Of a stretch of DNA of 64,000 bases, positions 18,255 through 26,889 are shown in pieces (position 1 is the stretch's first letter; each line of letters opens with the position of its first letter). The stretch covers positions 2,108,001 through 2,172,000 of the forward strand of contig NZ_FSRM01000001.1 of assembly GCF_900141745.1 (NCBI RefSeq), given 5' to 3'. Source of the DNA: Paraburkholderia phenazinium (GTDB taxonomy: Bacteria; Pseudomonadota; Gammaproteobacteria; Burkholderiales; Burkholderiaceae). A model generated the notes under the pieces. That model was not told where the DNA came from, did no database searches, and saw only the letters and a list, made by a program, of their open reading frames with translations. Made by a program: the position numbers and the translations under genes.

Positions 18255-19376
18255 GTGGACCGACCCGTCAAACGTAGAGCAGCGCTACTCGCGTTGGCGA
18301 ACGCCAGCCTGCTATGCATGGCCGGTCCCGCTTTCGCATCCGGCCCGGCGCCCCGCGTGGTCTTTCTCAATCCTGGCGAAGCCGTCGAACGCGGCACCGG
18401 ACAGCAGTGGCAACTCGTTTCCCGCTTCATGCGGGTGGCCGCCAAAACCTTCGGTATGCAGCTGGAGGTCCTGTACGCCGAACGCGATCACCTGTTGATG
18501 GTGCGTCAGGCGAGAGAGGTCGCAGCGCGCGCCGACGCCCCCGACTATGTGGTCATCGTCAACGAGAAGATGGCCGCCGCTCAGATGCTGACCGCGCTGG
18601 CAGGTTCGCGAGCCAAGGTCCTGCTGATCCACAATGACCTCACTCCGGGCCAGCGCCGGGCGATCGGCAATGAACGGGAAGACATCGCCAACTGGATCGG
18701 CACAGCGACGGCGAACGCAGCGCAAGCGGGTTATCGCCTGATGCAATACCTTTATCAGCGCGTGAGTCCGGCCGGCGCGCAGGTGATCGGCATCACGGGG
18801 GATCCCAACACGCCGGTGTCGCTCGAGCGTGCCCAGGGCGTCGATGCGTTCCTGTCCCGCGAGCAGGACGCGCACACCTGCCAACTGGTGTTCGGCGACT
18901 GGAGCTATGCCGATAGCGCGCAAAAAGCCCGCGTATTGCTGGCGCGCTATCCGCAGGCCAACCTGATCTGGGCCGCCAACGACGCGATGGCGCTCGGCGC
19001 CATGAGCGCAGTCACAGAGCGGCATGCGCATGTTCTGGTGGGCGGCATGGGGGCGTTGCAGGAAGCCTTGCAGAGTATCGTCGACGGCGGGCTGGCCGCG
19101 ATGGTGGCAGGCGACTATTTCATCGGGGCATGGGCGATGGTGTTGCTCTACGACTATCATCACGGCAAGGACTTTGCCGCGTCCGGAGGCGTGCGCCAGA
19201 AGCTCGACTTCCTGCGCGTGATCCACCGCGCGAACGCTGCGCAATACTATGACGCCGTGTTCGCTCATGGACAGTCGCTGAACTTCGGCGTGTACTCGAA
19301 GTGCCTCTACCCAAGCCCGGGTCCTTACGACTTCGGCCTGCAACGGCTCCTGACTACCGTCCCGACACTCTCGTGA
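18255..19376 (+). CDS. Periplasmic binding protein, type 1 (sugar/LuxP-like), partner of the downstream kinase
   Basis: The 373-residue product starts at GTG with AAGGTGA upstream and has a Sec-type N-terminus (RRAALLALANASLLCMAG, then PAFA). The mature part has the periplasmic-binding-protein-like I pattern: PRVVFLNPGEAVERGTGQQW, DYVVIVNEKMAAAQMLTAL, KVLLIHNDLTPGQR, GITGDPNTPVSLERAQG, NLIWAANDAMALGAM and LVGGMGALQEAL. No ABC permease or ATPase follows. Instead its stop overlaps the kinase start (TGATG). By analogy with LuxP-LuxQ and TorT-TorS it probably presents a ligand to the kinase sensor domain, which is inference. The ligand is unknown. Confidence 0.85.
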   Translation: MDRPVKRRAALLALANASLLCMAGPAFASGPAPRVVFLNPGEAVERGTGQQWQLVSRFMRVAAKTFGMQLEVLYAERDHLLMVRQAREVAARADAPDYVVIVNEKMAAAQMLTALAGSRAKVLLIHNDLTPGQRRAIGNEREDIANWIGTATANAAQAGYRLMQYLYQRVSPAGAQVIGITGDPNTPVSLERAQGVDAFLSREQDAHTCQLVFGDWSYADSAQKARVLLARYPQANLIWAANDAMALGAMSAVTERHAHVLVGGMGALQEALQSIVDGGLAAMVAGDYFIGAWAMVLLYDYHHGKDFAASGGVRQKLDFLRVIHRANAAQYYDAVFAHGQSLNFGVYSKCLYPSPGPYDFGLQRLLTTVPTLS

Positions 19377-21196
19377 TGCACCTTTCTCCGCGCCATGCGC
19401 TGCATTCGCTGGGCCTGCACGCCAAGCTGATGCTCGCGCTTGCGGTTCTCGTCGCGATCGTCGCGGGCAGCTCGGCTTATGTCGTGGCCCAGCACGAACG
19501 GGACCGGCGCGAAAGCGCACTGGAACAACGTGCCTCGCGGGTTGCGGATCTGCTTAGCCGTTCGCTGGCGCAGCCGTTGTGGAACGTCGACCGCGCGGCT
19601 ATCGACGAGCAGCTTCAGGCGCTTGCGCCCAACCCCGAGCTCGTCGAATACACCGTCACGGCGACGAATTACGGTGTCGTGTCCACGGTGAAGGGGCCGT
19701 CGGCGAACGAACGCGCCGATACCGTGGTACGGGTCCGGCCAATCGAATTCACCCCGCCTGGCGATGCGCCGCGCGAGCAGATCGGCGAGGTGCGGCTGGT
19801 CTACACGCGAGCGTTGGCCGAGCAGGCCATCGGCGCGGCGCGCCGGTCGATCCTCTGGACGGTGGCGGCCATCGTCGCCGCGCTCTATATCGTCACGTTC
19901 GTGCTGCTCAAGCGCATGGTACGCGGGCCGATCAATCGTCTCGAAGAGATGGTCGATCGCATCGCCGGCGGCGACCTGCTGGCGCGCTGCGTGGTGGAAT
20001 CCGGCGACGAGCTGGGGCGGCTCGCCACACGGGTGAACTCGATGGCGGAACGGCTGCGCCAGTCCACCACCTTGCTGCGCGAAAACGAGCGCAAGTACCG
20101 CAGCATTGTCGAAAATGCGCTTGAGGGCATCTTCCTGCTCGAGCGCAGCGGCAGGCTCACCGAAGCTAACCCCGCCATGGCGCAGCTGCTCGGATACCGC
20201 AGCCCGAACGAACTGATGGCGGCAGGCGCGGCTGCCTTGTACGGACTGCCGTTCGATGCAGCGCAAACTCGCACGCTGTTCGAGGTGCTGCGCGCCGAGG
20301 GCGAGATCGTCGGCTTCGAACTGCGCCTGATGCGTCTGGATGGCGTCCCGATCTGGGTAGAACTGAACGCGCGCGGTGTCAGCGTCGAGGGGAGCGAGCC
20401 GGCCGTTCTGGAGGGCTTGATGAGCGATGTGACGGCCCGCAGGCACGTCGTCGAAAACCTGCAGCAGCATCGCGACCAGCTTGAGCGCGAAGTGGCCGAG
20501 CGCAAGCGGACCGAGGCTGAACTGCGGGTGTCGCGCGAGCGCTTGCGGCAGCTTTCCGCGCATCTGGAAGCGATCCGCGAGGAAGAGCGCAAGCGTATTG
20601 CCATGGAGATTCACGACGATCTCGGTCAGTTGCTCACGGCCTTGAAAATGGATGTATCGCTGCTGCGAATGCATCTCGCGGACGATTCAGCTGCCCTTCG
20701 CAAGGCTGATGGCATGCGCGAGCTGGTCGAAAAAACCATTGGCATTGTGCGCAGTGTGGCAAGCCATCTGCGTCCTGCCGCGCTCAATTTCGGTCTCGCC
20801 TCGGCGCTGGAGTGGCTGGCCCACGACTTCACGCGCTATGCGCAGATTCCTTGCCACTTCCACCTCGAGGGCCCGGAACCGCATCTTCCGGATCCCTCTG
20901 CGACGGCCATCTTTCGCATCGTGCAGGAGTCCTTGACCAACGTTGCCCGTCACGCGAAGGCCTCGCGCGTCGACGTGACGTTGCGCAATGTCGACAGCGC
21001 GATCGAACTGACGATACGTGACGACGGGCAAGGTTTCGACGTTGCGGCTGCTCGCGAAGGTTATTCATACGGGTTGCTGGGCATGACCGAACGGGCCCGC
21101 CTGATCGACGCCGAGCTGCATGTCGAAAGCACGGCCTCAGCCGGCTGTGTGATTCGCCTCTACGTGGGGGAGAGAACCGTCGTTCCGTCTGGCTGA
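19376..21196 (+). CDS. Membrane sensor histidine kinase (HAMP-PAS-HisKA_3-HATPase), orphan
   Basis: The 606-residue kinase starts at ATG 19376, overlapping the stop of the binding-protein gene. Transmembrane helix 1 lies near residues 15-35 (LMLALAVLVAIVAGSSAYVV), with a periplasmic domain to about 160. Helix 2 (WTVAAIVAALYIVTFVLL) is followed by a HAMP region (INRLEEMVDRIAGGDL), a PAS domain at about 240-355 (YRSIVENALEGIFLLERSGRL) and a coiled coil. The NarL-type dimerisation domain has phospho-acceptor His413 in IAMEIHDDLGQ. The HATPase_c domain has LTNVARHAKASRV and IRDDGQGFD. It has no receiver domain and no response regulator is adjacent, so its partner lies elsewhere, probably a NarL/LuxR-type regulator. 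Confidence 0.92.
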   Translation: MHLSPRHALHSLGLHAKLMLALAVLVAIVAGSSAYVVAQHERDRRESALEQRASRVADLLSRSLAQPLWNVDRAAIDEQLQALAPNPELVEYTVTATNYGVVSTVKGPSANERADTVVRVRPIEFTPPGDAPREQIGEVRLVYTRALAEQAIGAARRSILWTVAAIVAALYIVTFVLLKRMVRGPINRLEEMVDRIAGGDLLARCVVESGDELGRLATRVNSMAERLRQSTTLLRENERKYRSIVENALEGIFLLERSGRLTEANPAMAQLLGYRSPNELMAAGAAALYGLPFDAAQTRTLFEVLRAEGEIVGFELRLMRLDGVPIWVELNARGVSVEGSEPAVLEGLMSDVTARRHVVENLQQHRDQLEREVAERKRTEAELRVSRERLRQLSAHLEAIREEERKRIAMEIHDDLGQLLTALKMDVSLLRMHLADDSAALRKADGMRELVEKTIGIVRSVASHLRPAALNFGLASALEWLAHDFTRYAQIPCHFHLEGPEPHLPDPSATAIFRIVQESLTNVARHAKASRVDVTLRNVDSAIELTIRDDGQGFDVAAAREGYSYGLLGMTERARLIDAELHVESTASAGCVIRLYVGERTVVPSG

Positions 21197-21230
21197 GGGG
21201 CCTCGAGCGGGGGCAACACGCTTGGAGCCG

Positions 21231-21297
21231 GGTGATCTAAAAAACAGATCACGATATTATGTCGTGACTTCCTTGGCTCGCGCGCTGTGCTTAGGAT
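21231..21297 (+). promoter_or_regulatory. LysR-type operator and promoter of the peptide ABC importer operon
   Basis: GTGATC (21232-21237), nine bases and GATCAC (21247-21252) form a perfect dyad of the LysR T-N11-A type. A TAGGAT hexamer at 21292-21297, 45 nt after the start of the right half, could be the -10. The same arrangement occurs at 29313-29379, and a close variant at 28183-28249. It lies about 170-230 bp upstream of the importer gene. Confidence 0.65.
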
Positions 21298-21462
21298 CGC
21301 TCCGAGTGGTCGATGTTTCGCAACTCAACCAGACCGATACCCAAAACGCGGAGACCTGATGTTCCGGCTCAACCCCTTCCCGCAAGCGTGCGTGCCCGAT
21401 GCGTCGCCAAGCCCCGATCTCACGCCTGCCTGCCGTGGGCAGATCTTCGCGGAGTGCCGTTT

Positions 21463-23085
21463 GTGACCGATCGCGGGATGCGTTTCTGCCGCTGTTTGCT
21501 CCAGACAGCCGTGCTGCTGGCGAGCTGTGTCATAACTTCATTTGCGTCGGCGTCTTCTTCGTCTACTGAGACTGTGTCGAGCGAGGCGACAGGCCAGCCG
21601 CCAGCCCAGACGGTCACGCACGAGATCAGGGTTGCCGAGGGCGAGGACACACCCACCTCGATGCCCGGCAACGTGGCGCGTAACACCGCCACCGACAATA
21701 TTCTCGGCAACGTGGTCGAATCGCTGGTCGCACTGCGTGCCGATCTGAGCGTGGCGCCGATGCTCGCGGACAGCTGGGACATTTCGCCAGACGGCAAGAC
21801 CTACACGTTTCATCTACGGCATGGCGTGCTGTTTCATAACGGCGCGCCGGTGACCTCCGCCGAGGTCAAATGGAGTTTCGGGTTCCTGATGAAACGCAGT
21901 TCGGGCTTCGAGTGCCGCAGCGTGTTCGACGGTGCCCGCGGCGTGAAAGTCGTGGCGGTAACGACTCCCGATCCCGAGACCGTCGTGTTCGAACTGGACC
22001 GCCCCTACGCGCTCTTCCTGAAGCAGATGGTCGACCCGCGCTGTCCGTTGGCGGTGCTGCATCCGTCTAGCGTCGACAGTGACGGCAAATGGTTGAAGCC
22101 GGTTGCCACCGGTCCCTATGTCTTCGCCGACTGGAAGCACGGCCAGTACGTGCTGCTCAAGCGGTTCCCGCAATACCGCCCGCGTACCGAGCCATCCAGC
22201 GGAGGCGCGGGCACCAAGATCGCGTACGCGGACGTGCGTTTCGTCGTGATTCCCGATGAGGCCGCGCAGAAGTCCGCGCTGGCCGCCGGTCAGATCGACG
22301 CCATGACGATCGACGAAAACAATTTGTTGCCGCCCGATCCGCGCTGGCATCTCGTCGAAGGGCCGAGCGCCGATCCTGCCGTGCTGCTGATGCAGAACCG
22401 CGACCCGTTGCTCGCGGATGTGCGTATGCGTCGCGCCATTGCCCTCGCGCTCGATCTGCCCGGCATCGTCAATGCGGTCACGGATGGGCACGGGCACTAC
22501 AACCCGTCGCTGATTCCCGATGCCAACAAACTGTACTCGACGATCGACGCGACCGGTTATACGAAGAACCTGCCGGAGGTCAAACGTCTGCTGGCGCAGG
22601 CGGGCTACCACGGTCAGACGCTGAAGCTGGAAACGAGCCGTCGCTTCGAACATATGTACACGCTGGCGGTTTACGTGCAGTCGCTGCTGACGAAGGCGGG
22701 GATCCGCACCGAGCTCGATGTCGTCGAATGGAGCAAGCAGGTCAGCGACTTCCGCGCGGGCCGGTTTCAGCTGATGTCCTTCGCCTATTCCGCACGCATT
22801 GATCCCGCGCTGATGTTCGGCGACGTGCTCGGCGACAAGTCGAAGACGCCGATGGCGCAGTGGGAGAACCCCGCCGCTCTGGCGCTGCTGCACAGCCTGC
22901 AAGGCGTCAGCGACGAAACGGCGCGCAAGCAGGCCTTCGACCGTCTGCACCAGATGATGATTGCCGACGTACCGCTGCTTGGCATGTACAACACACCCGA
23001 TCTGATTCTGGTCAGCAGCCGTCTGCACGGTTTGACGTCGTGGCCGATGCGGCGCATGCGCTTTTACAATGTGAGCAAGGACTAG
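21463..23085 (+). CDS. Peptide/opine-type ABC transporter substrate-binding protein (SBP_bac_5)
   Basis: The protein belongs to the DppA/OppA/NikA family of periplasmic binding proteins. A signal peptide (MRFCRCLLQTAVLLASCVI, then TSFASA) is followed by EIRVAEGEDTPTSMPGNVARN. Family landmarks include LADSWDISPDGKTYTFHLRHG, FHNGAPVTSAEVKWSF, TGPYVFADWKHGQYVLLKR and RRAIALALDLPGIVNAV. I chose the GTG at 21463 because GGAG lies 8 bases upstream; an ATG at 21478 is also possible. The longer open frame back to 21313 is poor coding sequence. It heads an operon with two permeases and a fused ATPase. The operator at 21231-21252 suggests control by the LysR protein at 28348. The ligand is probably a peptide or modified amino acid. 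Confidence 0.88.
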   Translation: MTDRGMRFCRCLLQTAVLLASCVITSFASASSSSTETVSSEATGQPPAQTVTHEIRVAEGEDTPTSMPGNVARNTATDNILGNVVESLVALRADLSVAPMLADSWDISPDGKTYTFHLRHGVLFHNGAPVTSAEVKWSFGFLMKRSSGFECRSVFDGARGVKVVAVTTPDPETVVFELDRPYALFLKQMVDPRCPLAVLHPSSVDSDGKWLKPVATGPYVFADWKHGQYVLLKRFPQYRPRTEPSSGGAGTKIAYADVRFVVIPDEAAQKSALAAGQIDAMTIDENNLLPPDPRWHLVEGPSADPAVLLMQNRDPLLADVRMRRAIALALDLPGIVNAVTDGHGHYNPSLIPDANKLYSTIDATGYTKNLPEVKRLLAQAGYHGQTLKLETSRRFEHMYTLAVYVQSLLTKAGIRTELDVVEWSKQVSDFRAGRFQLMSFAYSARIDPALMFGDVLGDKSKTPMAQWENPAALALLHSLQGVSDETARKQAFDRLHQMMIADVPLLGMYNTPDLILVSSRLHGLTSWPMRRMRFYNVSKD

Positions 23086-23093
23086 GTAACGCG

Positions 23094-24035
23094 ATGCTCT
23101 CCTACATGATCAAACGCATCGCCATGGCGGTGCCGACCGTGCTGATCGTGACGCTGCTCGTGTTCGGCATGATGAGGGCGATTCCCGGCGATCCGGCTTC
23201 GCTGATGCTCGGCGATGTCAACGATCCGGCGCTGCTCGCGCAATTGCGTCATCAGTTTGGGCTGGATCGTTCGGTTCCCGAACAGTTTGTGTTGTGGGTG
23301 ACGCATCTGGCGCATGGCGACCTGGGTATGTCGATCGTGCGGCACCAACCTGTGGCTGAACTGATCCGCACCACCTTCCCGGTGACCGCCGAGATCGTGC
23401 TGTCCGCCACGCTCCTCGCCAGCCTGATTGCTATTCCCGCGGGACTGTTTGCTGCGTGGTCGCAAAACCGCCGGGCCGATCCGGCGATTGTGCTGACCAG
23501 CATCCTGCTCGTGTCGCTGCCAAGCTTCTGGGTGGGCATCCTGCTGATGTGGCTGTTCGGTGTGAAGCTGCAATGGCTGCCTACGTTTGGCTTCGAATCG
23601 TTTAGCGAGGTGGGGTGGGGTACGGTGCGCTATCTGGTGCTGCCGGTGATCGCGGTCGCGCTCGGCGAAATCGCCGTGCTGACGCGGATGATGCGGGCGA
23701 GCAGTCTCGAAGTGCTGCGGCTCGAATACATCTCGCATGCGCGTGCGAAAGGCTTGTCGGAGCCACGCGTGCTGTTGCGGCATGCGTTGCCGAATGCATT
23801 CGGTCCCGCGCTGACGGTAGTCGGGCTGATTCTCGGCCATCTGCTGGCGGGCGGGGCGGTGATCGAGACGGTGTTCACGCTGCCGGGCATGGGACGTCTG
23901 CTGGTCGAGAGCATCTATGCGCGCGATTACCCGGTAGTGCAGGCCTGCCTGCTGGTAATTGCGTTGCTGTATGTGCTCGTCAATCTGGTTGTCGATCTGC
24001 TGTATCCGGTTTTCGATCCGCGGATGAAGCTTTAA
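23094..24035 (+). CDS. ABC transporter permease, DppB type
   Basis: The 313-residue membrane protein starts 8 bp after the binding-protein gene. It shows the DppB/OppB pattern: first helix MIKRIAMAVPTVLIVTLLVF, then MMRAIPGDPASLM, LGLDRS-like FGLDRSVPEQF, and HLAHGDLGMSIVRHQPV. The cytoplasmic EAA loop is YISHARAKGLSEPRVLLRHA, which contacts the ATPase. It ends PVFDPRMKL. Six membrane helices are expected. The next permease begins directly after the TAA stop. Confidence 0.95.
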   Translation: MLSYMIKRIAMAVPTVLIVTLLVFGMMRAIPGDPASLMLGDVNDPALLAQLRHQFGLDRSVPEQFVLWVTHLAHGDLGMSIVRHQPVAELIRTTFPVTAEIVLSATLLASLIAIPAGLFAAWSQNRRADPAIVLTSILLVSLPSFWVGILLMWLFGVKLQWLPTFGFESFSEVGWGTVRYLVLPVIAVALGEIAVLTRMMRASSLEVLRLEYISHARAKGLSEPRVLLRHALPNAFGPALTVVGLILGHLLAGGAVIETVFTLPGMGRLLVESIYARDYPVVQACLLVIALLYVLVNLVVDLLYPVFDPRMKL

Positions 24036-24866
24036 ATGAAACTGCGCTCCTTCAAACGCTTCAATCTGGCGATCGGCGCAGTGCTGGTCGGGCTGCTGGT
24101 CGTGACCGCTCTGCTGGGTCTTGTCTACACGCCCTATGATCCGACGGATGTCGATCTGGTCACGCGCTATGCGGCGCCCGGCATCCACCATTGGCTCGGT
24201 ACGGATGAGTTCGGCCGCGATGTGCTCTCGCGCATCATGGCCGGCGCAGCGGTCAGCCTGACCGTCAGCATCGGCTCGGTGCTGTTCGCGCTCGCGCTCG
24301 GGACCGCACTGGGCACCGTGTCCGGTTATGTAGGAGGCTGGCTGGATCGTCTGGTGCTCGTGCTGGTCGATGCGCTGATGGCGTTTCCTGGCCTGCTGCT
24401 GGCGCTCGGCATCATGACCGTGCTTGGGCCCTCCAAATGGTCGGTGGTGCTGGCGCTCGGCCTTGCGTACACGCCCTCGGTGACACGGCTCGCCCGCGGT
24501 GGCACGCTGTCGTTGCGCAGCCGCGATTTCGTGGTCGCTTCGCAAGCGATGGGCAACGGCGGGGTGTGGACACTCTGCCGTCATGTGCTGCCGAACTGTG
24601 TCGCCCCCTTGCTGATTTTCTCGACTTCGCTATTCGGGTCCGCGTTGCTGGCCGAAAGCGCGCTGAGCTTTCTGGGACTCGGCGTACCGCCGCCCGCGCC
24701 GACCTGGGGCGGCATGCTCGCCGATAGCCGCAACGCCATCGACCGCGCAATCTGGCTGGCGATTTTCCCCGGCATGTCGATTTCGCTCGCGCTGCTCGGC
24801 ATCAACATGCTGGGCGACGCGGTACGCGACCTGCTCGATCCGCGCATGAACGGAGGAGCCAAATGA
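24036..24866 (+). CDS. ABC transporter permease, DppC type
   Basis: This 276-residue protein is the second permease of the importer. DppC/OppC features are YAAPGIHHWLGTDEFGRDVL, the EAA loop FVVASQAMGNGGVWTLCRHV and the terminal LLGINMLGDAVRDLLDPRM. The start codon abuts the previous stop with no spacer and its own stop overlaps the ATG of the ATPase gene by 4 bases, so translation is probably coupled through the operon. Confidence 0.95.
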   Translation: MKLRSFKRFNLAIGAVLVGLLVVTALLGLVYTPYDPTDVDLVTRYAAPGIHHWLGTDEFGRDVLSRIMAGAAVSLTVSIGSVLFALALGTALGTVSGYVGGWLDRLVLVLVDALMAFPGLLLALGIMTVLGPSKWSVVLALGLAYTPSVTRLARGGTLSLRSRDFVVASQAMGNGGVWTLCRHVLPNCVAPLLIFSTSLFGSALLAESALSFLGLGVPPPAPTWGGMLADSRNAIDRAIWLAIFPGMSISLALLGINMLGDAVRDLLDPRMNGGAK

Positions 24867-26755
24867 CGACGCGCCACTCTGCCTCTGCGATGGAGTCCCT
24901 GGCGGCTTCCGGTTCGGTGCGAGCAGCCGCGGGATCGGCTCATCAACCGCTCCTCAGCGTGCGCGATCTGACGCTGGGATTTCGTGGTCCTGACGATAAG
25001 GCGAAGCCGGTCGTGCACGGCGTCAGCTTCGATCTCGATGCGGGCCGTTCACTGGCTGTGGTCGGGGAGTCCGGCAGCGGCAAGACGCTGATCGGCAAGA
25101 CCTTGCTCGGCCTGCTGCCGGATGCCGCGCAGATCATGGGGGGCCACGTGAGTTTCGCGGGTCAGCCGCTGCTTGAACAGACGCCGGCCCAGTGGCGAAG
25201 CACGCGCGGTATCGGTATCGGCATGGTGTTTCAGGAGCCGATGGTCTCGCTGAATCCGGCGTTCCGGATCGGCGAGCAGTTGACCGAGGCGCTCGTGCGA
25301 CGCCGCAACGTGCCGCGCGCGCAAGCGTGGACACAGGCCGTCGCTATGCTCGAACGCGTGCGCGTGCGCGATCCGCAAGGCTGCATGAAGCGTTATCCGC
25401 ATGAGTTCTCAGGCGGGATGCGCCAGCGCATCATGCTGGCTGCCGTGATGTTGCTGCGCCCCAAACTGCTGATCGCGGACGAACCGACCACCGCGCTCGA
25501 CTGCGTGGTCCAGAAGGAAGTCCTCGATCTGATGACGGAGTTGACCCGCGAGGAAGGTACCGCGCTGATCTTCATCAGCCACAATCTCGCGCTGGTGGCG
25601 GCTTACACGGAGCAGGTGCTGGTTATGCGTGCGGGTGTCGCCGTCGAAACCGGGCCGGCCGACCAGGTATTATCGCGACCGTCGCACGATTACACGCTGG
25701 CCTTGCTCGATGCGTTGCCGCGACGTTTGCCTCCGGTTGACGTGGCGTTGCGCGATTCCGCGCTTGCTGAAACCGCGCCGGCTGCTGCTGCGGCTCCTGC
25801 ACCCATCCTCGAAGTGCGCGACGTCGCTATCGACTATTCGACCGCGCGCAGCGGCTTCGCGGCCTGGTTTGGCGGCAAGCGTAGCGTACGGGCTGTCCAT
25901 CGCACCTCGTTCAGCGTTGGGCCCGGCGAGACGCTGGCGATCGTCGGCGAGTCGGGCAGCGGCAAGACGAGTCTCACCAAGGCCGTGCTCGGCCTGGTCA
26001 CACCGGCAGAGGGTGATGTGCTGCTGAACGGCGAGCAGTTTCTCGACGCCGGTGCGAAGCGTCTGCAGGCTGCCCGTCGGGCGATCCAGATCGTCTTTCA
26101 GGATCCCTATTCGTCGCTCGATCCGCGCATGCGGGTCGGCTCGCTGGTGGCTGAAGGATTAAGGGCCGACCATAGTCTCGATGCAGCGCAACGTGCGGAG
26201 CGCGTCGCCACCGCGCTGGCGGATGTGGGTCTCTCCGATCATGCGCGGCGCTTCGTGCACGAGTTGTCCGGGGGACAGCGTCAGCGCGTGGCGATTGCAC
26301 GGGCGCTTGCGAGCCGTCCCGCAGTCATCATTGCCGATGAACCTGTTTCGGCGCTCGACGTCACCGTGCAGAAGCAGGTGCTCGATATGCTCGTCGCGCT
26401 ACAGGCACGGTACGGCTTCGCCTGTTTGCTGATTTCGCATGACCTCGGTGTGGTCGAACAGATCGCCGACCGCGTGCTGGTGATGCTGCGCGGACATCTG
26501 GTCGAAGAAGGCACGCGTGACGCGGTCTTCGACGACCCCTGCCATCCGTACACGCGCCGCCTGCTGCAAGCCGTGCCTGAGTTGCGCGGCAACCGCACGG
26601 ATGGCTTCAAGGTGCTGTCGCGCGAGGTGCCTGCGCCGCGTCTTGCCGACGATCGCTATTTCGATCCCGACAGGCCGGAGAAAGGCGCGCCGCTTCTCAC
26701 TCAGGTGGGGCAAGGTAATGCAGGGCATCGAGTCGCGCTATACGCGGGCACCTGA
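24863..26755 (+). CDS. Fused double ATPase of a peptide ABC importer (DppD-DppF type)
   Basis: The 630-residue cytoplasmic protein contains two complete ABC modules that are often separate DppD and DppF subunits. Module 1 (about 30-290) has Walker A GESGSGKT, signature FSGGMRQRI and Walker B LLIADEPTTALD. Module 2 (about 310-590) has GESGSGKTSLTKAVLG, LSGGQRQRVAIARAL and VIIADEPVSALDVTV. An Ala/Pro-rich linker near residues 295-310 joins them. The fused form resembles GsiA/YejF. The start overlaps the preceding permease gene. A hairpin terminator follows at 26840. Confidence 0.95.
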   Translation: MTTRHSASAMESLAASGSVRAAAGSAHQPLLSVRDLTLGFRGPDDKAKPVVHGVSFDLDAGRSLAVVGESGSGKTLIGKTLLGLLPDAAQIMGGHVSFAGQPLLEQTPAQWRSTRGIGIGMVFQEPMVSLNPAFRIGEQLTEALVRRRNVPRAQAWTQAVAMLERVRVRDPQGCMKRYPHEFSGGMRQRIMLAAVMLLRPKLLIADEPTTALDCVVQKEVLDLMTELTREEGTALIFISHNLALVAAYTEQVLVMRAGVAVETGPADQVLSRPSHDYTLALLDALPRRLPPVDVALRDSALAETAPAAAAAPAPILEVRDVAIDYSTARSGFAAWFGGKRSVRAVHRTSFSVGPGETLAIVGESGSGKTSLTKAVLGLVTPAEGDVLLNGEQFLDAGAKRLQAARRAIQIVFQDPYSSLDPRMRVGSLVAEGLRADHSLDAAQRAERVATALADVGLSDHARRFVHELSGGQRQRVAIARALASRPAVIIADEPVSALDVTVQKQVLDMLVALQARYGFACLLISHDLGVVEQIADRVLVMLRGHLVEEGTRDAVFDDPCHPYTRRLLQAVPELRGNRTDGFKVLSREVPAPRLADDRYFDPDRPEKGAPLLTQVGQGNAGHRVALYAGT

Positions 26756-26839
26756 ACGCAGCGCTAGGCGTTGCGAAATGAACGAGGCAAAGCAACGAAG
26801 CAAAAGCGGCACAAAACAACGTGCCAGCCAACGCGACAA

Positions 26840-26865
26840 AAAGAGGTGCCCAGCGGCACCTCTTT
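26840..26865. terminator. Bidirectional terminator between importer and porin
   Basis: AAAGAGGTGCC, a CAGC loop and GGCACCTCTTT form a perfect 11-bp stem. It lies between the convergent ends of the ABC operon (26755) and the porin (26890), with A/T-flanked arms on both sides, so it can serve both strands. Confidence 0.8.
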
Positions 26866-26889
26866 CGAGAAAGTAGCTTGAATGAAGCG

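Noticed and set aside
23082..24584. A 500-codon minus-strand frame rich in Gln, His and Arg
   Set aside because: It is the shadow of the two ABC permease genes; this composition is what antisense of Leu/Val-rich membrane proteins gives.
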